DNA of 52,471 nucleotides from Elusimicrobiota bacterium (lineage in GTDB: Bacteria > Elusimicrobiota > Elusimicrobia > UBA1565), in contig JACRDO010000047.1 in the NCBI GenBank assembly GCA_016212885.1, positions 1-52,471 of the forward strand. Reading direction: 5' to 3'. Below the pieces are notes generated by a model that was given only the letters and a program-made list of their open reading frames with translations, had not been told where the DNA came from and did no database searches. The translations under genes and the position numbers were made by a program. Below, one piece after another: positions 5,954 through 14,253 of this stretch; position 1 is the first letter of the stretch, and every line of letters starts with the position of its first letter.

Positions 5954-8062
5954 CTAGCCGGGTTTCGCCTCTTGGACGGGGATCAGCTCCAGGAAGTCGA
6001 TCCCCGCGGCCTTCCTGAGCGGGCTCCGGTTCTCCTTCGAGACCGCGAGGATGAGCCGGTTGTAGCCGGGCTCCAGCCGAACGGGCCGAGTCAGCACGCC
6101 GCGGCGGAAGATGTCCTTGGAGAAGGCGTCCACGCCGGAGAGGACGCGGGTCTCGTTGACGAATGCGTCCAGGCGCGCGTAGTCGTAGGATGTGGTGAAA
6201 TGGAAGCCCAGGGCCGCCAGCCGCGGGCGGTCGCATTCGATGAGGAGCTCCACCCAGCCGTCGTGCCGCTCGAAGCGGATCAGCAGCTGGTTCCCGTTGC
6301 GCCAGGCGGTCCCGAAGGCGCTCATCTTCTGGGTCATCGCGTCGGCCCGCGCCGAGAAGAGGACGTCCTTCGCCCGCAGGTCCCAGACCACCGGCTTTCC
6401 CGCGAACCGGATGGGGACGTAGCCGGCCCCGTCGGTCCTGCGCAGGCTCAAAGGGGAGCGCAGCTCGTCCTTGCGCGTCATCAGCTTGTATACCCAATGG
6501 GCGTCGTCCAGGTAGAACTTCTCGAACTGGAACCGCTCGCCGGCCGGCAGGGCGTCGATCGCCTTGCGGAACGGGGGGCCGAGCGAGATGGTGTAGAAGC
6601 CGCGGTCGAAGAAGTACGCCTTGCGGATGACCTCCGCGACCGAGCCCGTGCTCAGGCCCCAGTTGATGGAGTCGTAGCCGAAGGAGTTCATAAACAGGAG
6701 GCTCACGTCCGGCCGCCAGCCTTTCTGCTTCTGGAAGTAGTCCGAGAGCTGGTAGTATGACCGGCCGTCGTCGTCGAAGAACATGGCGCCTTTGGGGAGC
6801 CTGTTGAAGAGCAGCCTGGCGAAGTCGTCGTATTCCCGGAAATGCCGCTTGTTCGGGTTGGCGATGTACTCGTTGAGCCGGTAGGCGCCGGGCGAATAGA
6901 GATTGTTGTACCTGGCGTGCCAGATGCTCCTGGGGTCGCGGCCCCAGGAGCTCACGTGGGAGTACAGATAGGGCGGGAACGCCAGGCTGAGCGCCCCGGC
7001 AGCGGCCCAGGCGGCCCGGGCCAATAATGACCCCTCCTTGCGCAGCCTGGCGATGACGCGGTGCATGGCGAAGCAGCCGATGAAGCAGAGGATCACCAGG
7101 CCGGGCTGGGCGAATGAGAACTTGTTCCAGGTGCTGTAGGTGAAGGAGAAGCCGCAGACGAGCGCCAGGTGCGCGAGCAAGCCGAGCGCCGAAGGGGATG
7201 TCCTCCAGGCTTCCAGGAAGACGATGAAGCCGACGGGGATCATGCACAGGAACAGGTTCGGGTGGCCCGTCATCATGATCAGCGTGAAGTCGCGCAGGTT
7301 GTTGTCCGGGCTTCCGGAGAGCATGAGGCCGCGGAAGGGCCCGAAGAAGGCCGTGTTGAGGGCCGTGGGGAGGCTCTGGAGCAGGAGCCAGTCGCGCATC
7401 AGGACCGCCAGCCACGGGCTCAGGCCGATGAGGGCCGCGGCCGAGCAGCCTCCCAGGATCCGCCAGGCCCGTTCGCGGTCACGCGCCATCCGCGCGAAGC
7501 CCGCGACCGCGGCCCCCGCGCACTGGAAGCCCATGGAGACGTGGTTGAAGACCGCGAGCCCGGAGACCGCGCAGAGCGCGTAGAGGTCCGCGTCCCGGCC
7601 GTATTTCCTGAGCCGCACGTAGAAGAGAATCCCGAGCGAGGTGAAGAAGGCGTTGGCCGCGTAGCTCTCGATGATCGTCGCATGCCACCACAGGGAGTGG
7701 GAGATCATCAGGAACGCCGCTCCCAGGGCGGCCGTGAAGACGCTCTCGAACTCGCAGAGCAGGGCCGCGTAGAAGAAGACGATCGCGAGCGAGGCGTAGA
7801 AGGAGGAGACGAGGTTGATCCGGAACGCCGGCTCCTCGAAGGGCAGGCGCGAGAAGAGCCAGCCCGTGATCATGGTGATGTTATGGCAGTCCACGTGGGT
7901 CGATACGATCCTGCGCATGATCGTGTCGATGTGCATGGCCGGGGCCCCGGAGCCCACGGTCCTGCTGCAGGTCAGGAAGTAGAACAGGAAGGGGACCGGC
8001 AGGAGCAGGAGAGAATAGAACTTCCGCGCACGGCCGACCCCGGCTGGACCGGGAGCGCTCAC
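5954..8062 (-). CDS. DUF2723-family polytopic membrane protein (GT-C-like)
   Basis: The 702-residue protein starts with GTG at 8062, overlapping the stop of the cyclic-nucleotide-binding gene (GTGA). Residues 20-420 hold about eleven hydrophobic segments with a loop ending HIDTIMRRIVSTHVDCHN and a helix ITMITGWLFSRLP, the arrangement of DUF2723/TMEM260-like proteins. These are related to protein O-mannosyltransferases of the GT-C fold. The remaining 280 residues are soluble and include SFGYDSINWGLSTGS and DGWVELLIECDRPRLAALG. It likely transfers or handles lipid-linked sugars on the outer face of the inner membrane; the substrate cannot be seen. It is last in a three-gene cascade. Only eight bases separate its end from the convergent HEAT gene. 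Confidence 0.8.
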   Translation of the reverse strand: MSAPGPAGVGRARKFYSLLLLPVPFLFYFLTCSRTVGSGAPAMHIDTIMRRIVSTHVDCHNITMITGWLFSRLPFEEPAFRINLVSSFYASLAIVFFYAALLCEFESVFTAALGAAFLMISHSLWWHATIIESYAANAFFTSLGILFYVRLRKYGRDADLYALCAVSGLAVFNHVSMGFQCAGAAVAGFARMARDRERAWRILGGCSAAALIGLSPWLAVLMRDWLLLQSLPTALNTAFFGPFRGLMLSGSPDNNLRDFTLIMMTGHPNLFLCMIPVGFIVFLEAWRTSPSALGLLAHLALVCGFSFTYSTWNKFSFAQPGLVILCFIGCFAMHRVIARLRKEGSLLARAAWAAAGALSLAFPPYLYSHVSSWGRDPRSIWHARYNNLYSPGAYRLNEYIANPNKRHFREYDDFARLLFNRLPKGAMFFDDDGRSYYQLSDYFQKQKGWRPDVSLLFMNSFGYDSINWGLSTGSVAEVIRKAYFFDRGFYTISLGPPFRKAIDALPAGERFQFEKFYLDDAHWVYKLMTRKDELRSPLSLRRTDGAGYVPIRFAGKPVVWDLRAKDVLFSARADAMTQKMSAFGTAWRNGNQLLIRFERHDGWVELLIECDRPRLAALGFHFTTSYDYARLDAFVNETRVLSGVDAFSKDIFRRGVLTRPVRLEPGYNRLILAVSKENRSPLRKAAGIDFLELIPVQEAKPG

Positions 8063-8493
8063 TTTTTTGGAGACTGCAGTTCCTTGCGGCGCTCCGCGAC
8101 CTTGGCGAGCAGGGAGCTCTTCAAGATGGGCTGCATCTCCAAGAGCCTGCGGAAGGGCTCGGCCGGGATGGTCAGGATCTCGGTCTCGTCCTCCGCGGCC
8201 TTGATGGAGGCGTCCGAGGGCATGTCCTCGAGGAGCGAGACCACCCCGAAGAAATCCCCCACCTTGAGCGCGCGGCTGACCACGCCGCCGGGCGACACGT
8301 AGACCGCCGCGGCCCCGCCCTTCTTGATGATGTAGAAGCCGCTCGAGACCTCGCCGCGCAGGATCACGGTCTGGCCCTTCTTGTAGGTCGTGCGCTCGAT
8401 GTCCGGGGTGATGCGGCGGAGCTGGTCTTCGTTGAAAAAGGACAGCACGTCCACGGAGGTCTTAAGGAACATCGTGTCGTCAAAGGGAGTCAT
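8059..8493 (-). CDS. Stand-alone cyclic nucleotide-binding domain protein
   Basis: The 144-residue protein is almost entirely one CRP-type beta-roll. It includes IERTTYKKGQTVILRGEVSSGFYIIKKG (residues 32-60, quoted here as the beta-2 to beta-4 region), the LKVGDFFGVVSLLEDMPSD phosphate-binding-cassette equivalent near 82-100, and a final helix pair ending KELQSPKK. There is no helix-turn-helix, so it is not a transcription factor by itself. The usual Arg of the cAMP cassette (RxA) is replaced by PSDASIKA, so cAMP or cGMP binding is doubtful. It overlaps both neighbours by four bases and may regulate the FGE-like or DUF2723 protein; that role is inference. Confidence 0.82.
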   Translation of the reverse strand: MTPFDDTMFLKTSVDVLSFFNEDQLRRITPDIERTTYKKGQTVILRGEVSSGFYIIKKGGAAAVYVSPGGVVSRALKVGDFFGVVSLLEDMPSDASIKAAEDETEILTIPAEPFRRLLEMQPILKSSLLAKVAERRKELQSPKK

Positions 8494-10277
8494 GGCTGGA
8501 TTATATCTTTTCCGGGCTGCCCGGATTTCGGCGGCGCGCTGGGAAGCGCCGTCCTCGAAGGGCGGTTGTTCTCCTTTCCCGAAGAGGGCGGCGCGCTCCG
8601 CGCGCAGCGCAAGCCGACGTTGGGCAAGGCGCTGCCGGGCACGTACGCCTCGCGGCCGGCCGAGCGGAGGTTGTCCGCATAGTAGTCCCACGCGCCGCCC
8701 CGCGCCGCGCGGAACTGGGCCGCGGCCTGGTTCTCGGGGCTCCGCTCGGGGCTCTGCTTGTAGTACTGCGAGTCGTACCAATCGGCTGTCCACTCCCACA
8801 CGTTGCCGTGCATGTCGTAGAGGCCGTAGGGGTTCGGCATCTTCTCCCTGACAGGATGGGTCCGGCCCCCGGAGTTGTCGTCGTACCAGGCGTAGGCGTC
8901 GAGCTCCCTCTCGTCGTCTCCAAAGCCGTACTTCGCGCCGCCCCCGCCCCGGGCCGCCTTCTCCCACTCGGCCTCGGTCGGCAGGCGCTTGCCCGCCCAG
9001 GCGCAGTACGCCTTGGCCTGCTCCCAATCCACGCAGTTGACTGGGTGCCGCCCGCGGCCGCGCTCCCCCCAATTGCAGTAGCCGCCGGTCTTGGGCTGGG
9101 AACACTTGCCCTCGCGCACGCACTTCCCGTAGCCCGCGGTCGTCGCCTCGCTGGTGTCCATGAAGAACGCGTCGAGACGCACCCTATGCCTTGGACGCTC
9201 GTCGGATTCTCCCTCTCCTTCAGGCGAGCCCATCCAGAACTCGCCAGCGGGTATCAAGACCATCTCAGGCACCGGGGCGGCTTTCACGGGAGGCGCGGTT
9301 TTCACGGGACGCGCGCTCTTCGCGGGAGGGGCCTTCACGCGAGGCGCGCTTTTGGCGGGCAGAGGGTCCTCTGGAGGCAGTTCGATCTGCGCAGGCCGCC
9401 GGAGCTCTGAGGGGCGCTTCTGAGCCTGGGCCCTCTCTTTCGCAGCGGGACGGGCTTTCGGGGCGGGCGGCGACAAAAGGAAATCCAAAGCGCTTTCGCC
9501 CTGTTTTCGCGCGGGCGCCCGGCTTTCGGGCCCGGAGAACCCCACCGGGACAGCGGGGAGGTTGAATGAGGCGGCTCTCGTCCCCCGGCTCTCCGAGTCC
9601 TTTGACTGGGGGGATTTCATCAGGATCGACACTGAAAGGGCCGCGCCGGCGAAAACAATGACCGAAGCCAAGCCGCCCAGAAACAGGATGTGCGGCGGGA
9701 TCGCCCTCGCATGGGCGCTCGGCTTCTTCTCGTGGACCGGGATCACGACCTGCGGACGTTCCTTTTCCGGTTCCGGGCCGCTTTTCGTGTGCCTTTCCCG
9801 CACCTGGGCCATGATCGCGTCGAAGGACCGGGCGGCGGACCGCGGGTCCAGCGGGGCGCTCGGGGCCGCGGCCCCGGCCGGCCCGGCTTCCCCCTCCTCC
9901 AGCTTCCGCCGCAGGGCGGGGATGCGGCCGATGACGTCCTTGATCTGCGCATGCTGGTCCGGGGTCGCGTTCGCGATGAAGTTGTCGAACGCCGCCAGGG
10001 CCTCGGCGCAGCGCCCGACGGCCTCGAAGCAGAGCCCCAGGCTGTACCAGCACGCCGCGTCCGTCCGCTGGGTCCTCAGCGCGATCTGGAACTGGGCGAT
10101 GGCCTGCTCCTGAAGGCCCTTCTTCGCCAGGGCCAGGCCGAATTTGCGGCGGACCTCGGGGGAAGCGTCGGGGTCGATGCGCAGGGATTCGCGGAATTCC
10201 TGGACGGCCTCGTCCAGCTTGCCTTGCTTGAGGAAGACCTCGGCCATCTGGAGATGTCCGAAAGGGCCCTCAGGCAT
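8490..10277 (-). CDS. TPR - transmembrane - FGE/SUMF1-like domain protein
   Basis: The 595-residue protein has three parts. Residues 1-130 are TPR repeats (LKQGKLDEAVQEFRESLRID). One membrane helix lies near 200 (ILFLGGLASVIVFAGAALSV), followed by a Pro/Lys/Ala-rich linker to about 335. A formylglycine-generating-enzyme-like domain follows: MVLIPAGEFWMGSPEGEG, HPVNCVDWEQAKAYCAW, LPTEAEWEKAARGG, YDMHGNVWEWTADWYD, FRAARGGAWDYYADNLRSAG. The final section, LRSAGREAYVPG, lacks the cysteine pair of true sulfatase-modifying FGE, so it is more likely a binding or other SUMF1-fold variant. The domain is predicted to be extracytoplasmic. It heads the cascade with the cNMP-binding and DUF2723 genes. The unusual tail after residue 560 contains the 42-bp repeat. 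Confidence 0.85.
   Translation of the reverse strand: MPEGPFGHLQMAEVFLKQGKLDEAVQEFRESLRIDPDASPEVRRKFGLALAKKGLQEQAIAQFQIALRTQRTDAACWYSLGLCFEAVGRCAEALAAFDNFIANATPDQHAQIKDVIGRIPALRRKLEEGEAGPAGAAAPSAPLDPRSAARSFDAIMAQVRERHTKSGPEPEKERPQVVIPVHEKKPSAHARAIPPHILFLGGLASVIVFAGAALSVSILMKSPQSKDSESRGTRAASFNLPAVPVGFSGPESRAPARKQGESALDFLLSPPAPKARPAAKERAQAQKRPSELRRPAQIELPPEDPLPAKSAPRVKAPPAKSARPVKTAPPVKAAPVPEMVLIPAGEFWMGSPEGEGESDERPRHRVRLDAFFMDTSEATTAGYGKCVREGKCSQPKTGGYCNWGERGRGRHPVNCVDWEQAKAYCAWAGKRLPTEAEWEKAARGGGGAKYGFGDDERELDAYAWYDDNSGGRTHPVREKMPNPYGLYDMHGNVWEWTADWYDSQYYKQSPERSPENQAAAQFRAARGGAWDYYADNLRSAGREAYVPGSALPNVGLRCARSAPPSSGKENNRPSRTALPSAPPKSGQPGKDIIQP
8548..8589. repeat. Dispersed 42-bp repeat, copy B
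   Basis: Inverted copy of 3752-3793, with 37 of 42 bases matching. It is located in the last 40 codons of the FGE-like gene, after the recognised domain has ended, so the low-complexity tail may derive from insertion of this element. Confidence 0.7.
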
Positions 10278-10323
10278 CGGCGTAAACTCGCGGTCGCGTC
10301 ACTTGCGCCTCATAGGAATCGGG

Positions 10324-10395
10324 TATCCCCGACAGGAATCGAACCTGTATCACCTGCTTAGAAGGCAGGTGCTCTGTCCATTGAGCTACGGGGAC
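10324..10395 (-). tRNA. tRNA-Arg (anticodon UCU)
   Basis: The reverse strand folds into a complete cloverleaf. The acceptor is GTCCCCG/CGGGGAT (with one G-T pair), the D stem GCTC/GAGC, and the anticodon stem CCTGC/GCAGG with loop CTTCTAA giving anticodon TCT. The T arm is ACAGG-TTCGATT-CCTGT and the discriminator is A. The following bases are CCC, so CCA is not genome-encoded. UCU reads AGA/AGG, rare codons in GC-rich genes. Confidence 0.95.
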
Positions 10396-10443
10396 GATGC
10401 GGTGATTTTACAACAATAACTCTGGATGCGGATGCCGCATCAA

Positions 10444-11082
10444 TTATGCCTGTCCAGCTTTCTGATGGAGCGCGGCGCGGGGATGGAGCAGGAAGAACGT
10501 CAGGGTTCCGAGGACAGCCCCGGCCATGACATCCGCAACGTAGTGCTGTTTGACGAACAGGGTCGAAAGCGAGACCAACAGGGCGGCCGATCCCATGGCT
10601 AAGCCCCAAGCATTGCCCAAGAAGCGGCGGAAGAACCAAGCGGTGTAAACGAGATTGCAGACATGCATGCTGGGGAAGATGTTGAAACCAGGATCCAAAC
10701 GATACGTCAGGGTCAAGGCGAGCGAGGTGCAATATCCTCCAGCCGGCTCCGGCCGTATCATGCGGGAGGGGATCAGCCAAAACACGGCGAATCCCACCCC
10801 GAACTGAAATAGGTAGGCGCCGACCACTCGCCAGAAGGTCTCCCTGTCTATCTGGAGTTCCCGGACCGCGAGCGGCGAAAAACATAGCGGGTAATAGGCG
10901 ATATAAACCCAGATCCAAGCCGGGAGGAATGGGATAGAGTCTTCAAACGGAGCCGCAGGGACCCACATGGAGGCGCCGAAGTTGAACAGCGCGAGGTTCC
11001 TGTAGTCCAGCCCGAAAAAACCCACGAATAGCACGAAGGCCAGCGACAGGGCTACCAATATCTGGATATGGAGGAATGGCAT
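10444..11082 (-). CDS. PAP2-superfamily membrane phosphatase
   Basis: The 212-residue protein has six hydrophobic segments and PAP2-type motifs: FPSMHV at about residue 138 (PSGH-like motif 2) and KQHYVADVMAG near 180 (motif 3, with the catalytic His-Asp). Motif 1 (KxxxxxxRP) is not clear, the nearest being PSRMIRPEP. The layout resembles the inositol phosphorylceramide synthase-like/PAP2_3 branch rather than the classic one. Likely reaction: dephosphorylation or phosphotransfer on lipid phosphates at the outer face of the membrane. The GNAT-like gene lies 12 bases upstream in the same orientation, so the two are probably co-transcribed. Confidence 0.85.
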   Translation of the reverse strand: MPFLHIQILVALSLAFVLFVGFFGLDYRNLALFNFGASMWVPAAPFEDSIPFLPAWIWVYIAYYPLCFSPLAVRELQIDRETFWRVVGAYLFQFGVGFAVFWLIPSRMIRPEPAGGYCTSLALTLTYRLDPGFNIFPSMHVCNLVYTAWFFRRFLGNAWGLAMGSAALLVSLSTLFVKQHYVADVMAGAVLGTLTFFLLHPRAALHQKAGQA

Positions 11083-11094
11083 ATTTTTTGGTCC

Positions 11095-11856
11095 CTAACG
11101 ATGGCTTGCGAGCGTGGGGCTGTAGTCCATGAGGACGTTGTGCCCGAGCGACTGCGGGTCCAGGGGGCGGCCGTTGGGCAGGATCCTCGCGGGCTTTCCC
11201 AGCCCCCGCGCGAAATTCTCGAGCTCCCTTTCGTGCATGCCGATGGAGCGGTCGTAGAGCCGGCCCTTCTCGTCCCGGACCTGGAGGTACTCCTCGATGG
11301 GGAGCGGGCCGTACTTGGCCGTGTATTCCCCGTAGTTCATGGGGCGCGAGTAGGCGACCATTTTCGGAAGGCCGAGCCTCTGCGCGAGGCCGTGCTGGGC
11401 GTGGAGCAGGGCGGTGGAGATGTGCTGCTTCTTCAGCTCGGAGATGCTCTGCGCCGGCAGGCCGGTGTGCAGGGCGATGATGGAGGGGCAGATGAGCGTG
11501 TCGCCGCGGGGGTCGTGCGTGTAGAAGTAGCCGTTCCCCGTCGCGCCGTGCCAGGTGGGCGGGATGTCGGCGAGCGTCGGCGCCTTGAGGATCAGCGAGC
11601 TGATGGCGCCCACGGGCCTCTTGAGCTCATGGCAGAAGATGACGATCTGGCCCTCCGGGAACTCCTCGCAGCGGTGCAGGAGGCGCACGAGCTCCCGCCC
11701 GAAGACGATCTCCATCCTGGCGTGGAAGTTATGGATCTGCTCGACCCCGTATTCCCTGGACAGCACGTTCCACCAGTTCCTGGCGTCGAGCTTGACGACC
11801 CGGTTGAAGTCCTGCTCGTCTAAGCGGCGCATCTGCAGGGTCTCGATGTGCATCAT
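11095..11856 (-). CDS. GNAT-like N-acyltransferase
   Basis: The 253-residue protein starts at the double ATG at 11851-11856. The centre shows the GNAT order: a beta-strand with FCHELKRPVGAISSLIL near residue 77, then CPSIIALHTGLPAQSISELKKQHISTALLHAQHGLAQRLGLPKMVAYSRP (here split as strand, loop, long helix, strand). This resembles the acetyl-CoA-binding motif A, although the usual R/QxxGxG/A loop is replaced by TGLPAQSISE. After it comes MNYGEYTAKYGPLPIEEYL, a segment found in N-acyltransferase-like proteins that act on long-chain acyl substrates. The assignment to GNAT is by fold pattern and is moderate; the substrate is unknown. It is paired with the PAP2 gene, suggesting lipid or envelope metabolism. 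Confidence 0.6.
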   Translation of the reverse strand: MMHIETLQMRRLDEQDFNRVVKLDARNWWNVLSREYGVEQIHNFHARMEIVFGRELVRLLHRCEEFPEGQIVIFCHELKRPVGAISSLILKAPTLADIPPTWHGATGNGYFYTHDPRGDTLICPSIIALHTGLPAQSISELKKQHISTALLHAQHGLAQRLGLPKMVAYSRPMNYGEYTAKYGPLPIEEYLQVRDEKGRLYDRSIGMHERELENFARGLGKPARILPNGRPLDPQSLGHNVLMDYSPTLASHR

Positions 11857-11890
11857 CGCTTTGATTCTACAACATAGGCTCGAATTGAGC

Positions 11891-11896
11891 TATCAT
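11891..11896 (+). promoter_or_regulatory. -10-like TATCAT giving a probable leaderless mRNA
   Basis: TATCAT ends six bases before the ATG at 11903 and no Shine-Dalgarno sequence intervenes. Initiation about seven bases downstream would coincide with the start codon. Similar arrangements occur at 14478 and 49506, and on the reverse strand at 32467 and 44589. Confidence 0.55.
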
Positions 11897-11902
11897 GCGC
11901 TC

Positions 11903-12238
11903 ATGGCGGATGATCCGTCCCTGAAGGCGCGCTGCTGGGGCTGCGGCGGGGCCTTAGACCGGCAGGACCGCTACTGCCGCGGCTGCGGCCGGGGACAGGG
12001 CGAATACGTGGCCTGGTATTACCAGCCTTGGGGCATCGCGGTCTGCACCCTGCTGGGCCTGGGCCCCTTCGGCCTTTTGCTCGTCTGGCGCTCCCCGCGC
12101 CTGAGCCGGACCGCGCAATGGGCCTGGACCGCGGCCATACTCCTGGTCACGGGCTGGGTGCTCCTGGCAGCCTACCGGCTGTGGGTTTCGATCATGAGCC
12201 AGGTGTCGGAGATACTGAAGCTGGGCCTGCCGACCTGA
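11903..12238 (+). CDS. Zinc-ribbon membrane protein (111 aa)
   Basis: The protein begins with a four-cysteine zinc ribbon (CWGCGGALDRQDRYCRGCG, residues 10-28). Two membrane helices follow, one around WGIAVCTLLGLGPFGLLLVW and one around WAWTAAILLVTGWVLLAA. The ATG at 11903 lies just after a TATCAT hexamer. A longer frame extends upstream but lacks protein-like content. The last 47 bases overlap the 3' end of the convergent OPT transporter gene. Function unknown. The gene at 14492 encodes another zinc-ribbon membrane protein with a similar promoter, so the two may belong to one class. Confidence 0.75.
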   Translation: MADDPSLKARCWGCGGALDRQDRYCRGCGRGQGEYVAWYYQPWGIAVCTLLGLGPFGLLLVWRSPRLSRTAQWAWTAAILLVTGWVLLAAYRLWVSIMSQVSEILKLGLPT

Positions 12239-14234
12239 AAGGTCTCACCGCGCCGAACCACACGTAGAGACAGAGTCCCGCAAAGAAGAGGATCGAGACC
12301 GTTTGCGACGCCCCGTCGTTGGCGTAGAACGGGGTCGTGATCCAGTCCTCCGTGAAGCCGGGCGCAAGGCGCAGGGCCGCGCCGAAGACCCCTCCCAGGG
12401 CGCCCCCGGCCATCAGGCCCGAGGCGATGACCACGCCGCGCTCGCGCAGGCCCTTGCCTTCCTCCCCTCCGGTCTTGGACGCGCGGCCCGTTACGAGCTC
12501 GTGCAGGATGCCCCCGACCAGGGCCGGGGTGTTGAGCTCGAGCGGCAGGTACATCCCGAGCGCGAAGACCAGAGCCGGGATCTTGAGCATCTCGAGGGCG
12601 ATCGCAACGGCGGCCCCGGCGCCGAAGAGGATGTAGGCCACGGGCTGGCGGTTCATGAAGCCTTCCACCAGGGCCTTCATCAGCGAGGCCTGCGGCGCGG
12701 CCAGGACCGCGCTCTCAGCGGCGCCCGGGGGCGCGTCGCCGAAGTAGTAGCCGGCCTTGGCGAGCATGACGATGGTCAGGCCCGAGGCCGCAGCTGCCGC
12801 CAGGACCCCGAGGAACTTCACGCGCTGCTGGACAGCCGGCGTGGACCCGAGCCAATAGCCGGTCTTCAAGTCCGTGATGGCCTGGCCGGAGGTCGATAGG
12901 GCCGTGCAGACCATGCCGGCGATGGCCATCACGAAGAACATCCCCGTGGTCCCCGACAGCCCGAACTTGAGCAGGACCACGCTCGAGACGATGATGGTCA
13001 GCATGGTCATGCCGGAGACCGGGTTTCGGGCCGTGGTCGCGATGGCGTTGGCCGCCACGGAGGCGAAGAAGAAGGAGAAGACCAGGGTCAGGGCGAGGCC
13101 GGCCGCGGCGATGCGCCAGCTCGGATGCAGGGTGCCGAAGAAGAACGCCATGGTCAGGGCGGCCAGGAGGACCCCGATGAGGATCGCCATGATCGAGACG
13201 TCCCGGTCGGTCCGTTCGACCTCCGCGTCCTCGCCGCCTTGTCGCAACGCCTTGGCCGCGATGGCGAGGGACCCGACTACGATGCGCATGGATTTGAGGA
13301 TGCCGAAGATGCCGGCGGCGGCGATGGCGCCCACGCCGATGAAGCGCACGTAGCCGCGGAAGATCTCGCCGGCGCTCATGAGCGCGATGGGCTTGAGGCC
13401 CGGATAGACGAGCGCATCCGGGGAGCCCCGGCCGATGTGCCAGATCAAGGGGACGAGCACGAAGTTCGCCAGGAACCCTCCCGCGCAGAGGATCATGGAG
13501 GAGCGCAGGCCCATCACGTAGCCCAGGCCGAGGATGAAGGCGACCGCGTCGAAGCGGAAGACGACCTTGGCCTTGTCGGCCAGGGTCTTCATGACGCCCA
13601 GGAACTGGAAGTCCAGGAACTCCTTCCACACCTTGAAGGTCGTGACGAAGAAGTCGTAGACCCCGGCGATGGCGGTCGCCTGCAGGAGGAGCTTCGCCTG
13701 GGAGCCCCCCTTCTCGCCTGTGACGAGCACCTCGGTGATGGCCGTGGCCTCGGGATAGGGGAACTCGCCGTGCATCTCCTTGACGAAGTAGCGGCGCAGG
13801 GGTATGAGAAAGAGGACCCCGAGGCAGCCGCCGGCCAGGCAGATGAAGATCGTCTGCATGGGGTGGGGGCTCAAGCCGAGGGAGTAGAGGGCCGGGAGGG
13901 TGAAGATCGCCCCGGCCACGACGGATCCCGACACGCCGCCGATGCCGGTGATGATGACGTTCTCGAGGATGGTGGAGCGGCGGCCGTAGAGCCGGGCGAG
14001 CCCGATGGCCAAAATCGAGATGGGGATGGCGGCCTCCATGACCTGTCCGACCTTCAGGCCGGAGTACGCGGAGGCCACGGTGAACATGACGCAGAAGAGG
14101 AGGCCCCAGCCTATGGAGCGCGCGCCGGCTTCCTCGGTCTTCGCTTCCGCGGCGATGAACGGCTGGTAGGTTTCGCCGGGCTTCAAAGGCTCGTAGGCGT
14201 TGTCCGGCAGGGACCTCATCTCCGGGGCGTCCAT
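12192..14234 (-). CDS. OPT-family oligopeptide/metal-complex transporter 1
   Basis: The 680-residue membrane protein has about fifteen hydrophobic segments and the OPT signature stretches: VASAYSGLKVGQVMEAAIP near residue 55, ENVIITGIGGVSGSVVAG near 92, HGEFPYPEATAITEVL near 155, and the repeat-half equivalents SVAANAIATTARNPVSGMT and ALSTSGQAITDLKTGYWLG near 390-470. OPT proteins use the proton gradient to import peptides or siderophore- and metal-bound compounds. It belongs to the branch with prokaryotic members of about 600-700 residues. Its promoter region, up to 14454, is filled by covarying palindromes. It is divergent in sequence from the two OPT genes at 18741 and 21214, which are close to each other. 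Confidence 0.92.
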   Translation of the reverse strand: MDAPEMRSLPDNAYEPLKPGETYQPFIAAEAKTEEAGARSIGWGLLFCVMFTVASAYSGLKVGQVMEAAIPISILAIGLARLYGRRSTILENVIITGIGGVSGSVVAGAIFTLPALYSLGLSPHPMQTIFICLAGGCLGVLFLIPLRRYFVKEMHGEFPYPEATAITEVLVTGEKGGSQAKLLLQATAIAGVYDFFVTTFKVWKEFLDFQFLGVMKTLADKAKVVFRFDAVAFILGLGYVMGLRSSMILCAGGFLANFVLVPLIWHIGRGSPDALVYPGLKPIALMSAGEIFRGYVRFIGVGAIAAAGIFGILKSMRIVVGSLAIAAKALRQGGEDAEVERTDRDVSIMAILIGVLLAALTMAFFFGTLHPSWRIAAAGLALTLVFSFFFASVAANAIATTARNPVSGMTMLTIIVSSVVLLKFGLSGTTGMFFVMAIAGMVCTALSTSGQAITDLKTGYWLGSTPAVQQRVKFLGVLAAAAASGLTIVMLAKAGYYFGDAPPGAAESAVLAAPQASLMKALVEGFMNRQPVAYILFGAGAAVAIALEMLKIPALVFALGMYLPLELNTPALVGGILHELVTGRASKTGGEEGKGLRERGVVIASGLMAGGALGGVFGAALRLAPGFTEDWITTPFYANDGASQTVSILFFAGLCLYVWFGAVRPFRSAGPASVSPTPGS

Positions 14235-14253
14235 GGCATCCTCCGTCGCTTGG

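Noticed and set aside
5859-7415. 518-codon frame overlapping the DUF2723 gene
   Set aside because: Low-complexity Arg/Pro-rich translation with no domain; it is a shadow of the DUF2723 reading frame.
8490-10277. True sulfatase-maturing enzyme (FGE)
   Set aside because: The C-terminal cysteine pair needed for formylglycine formation is missing and no sulfatase gene is present.
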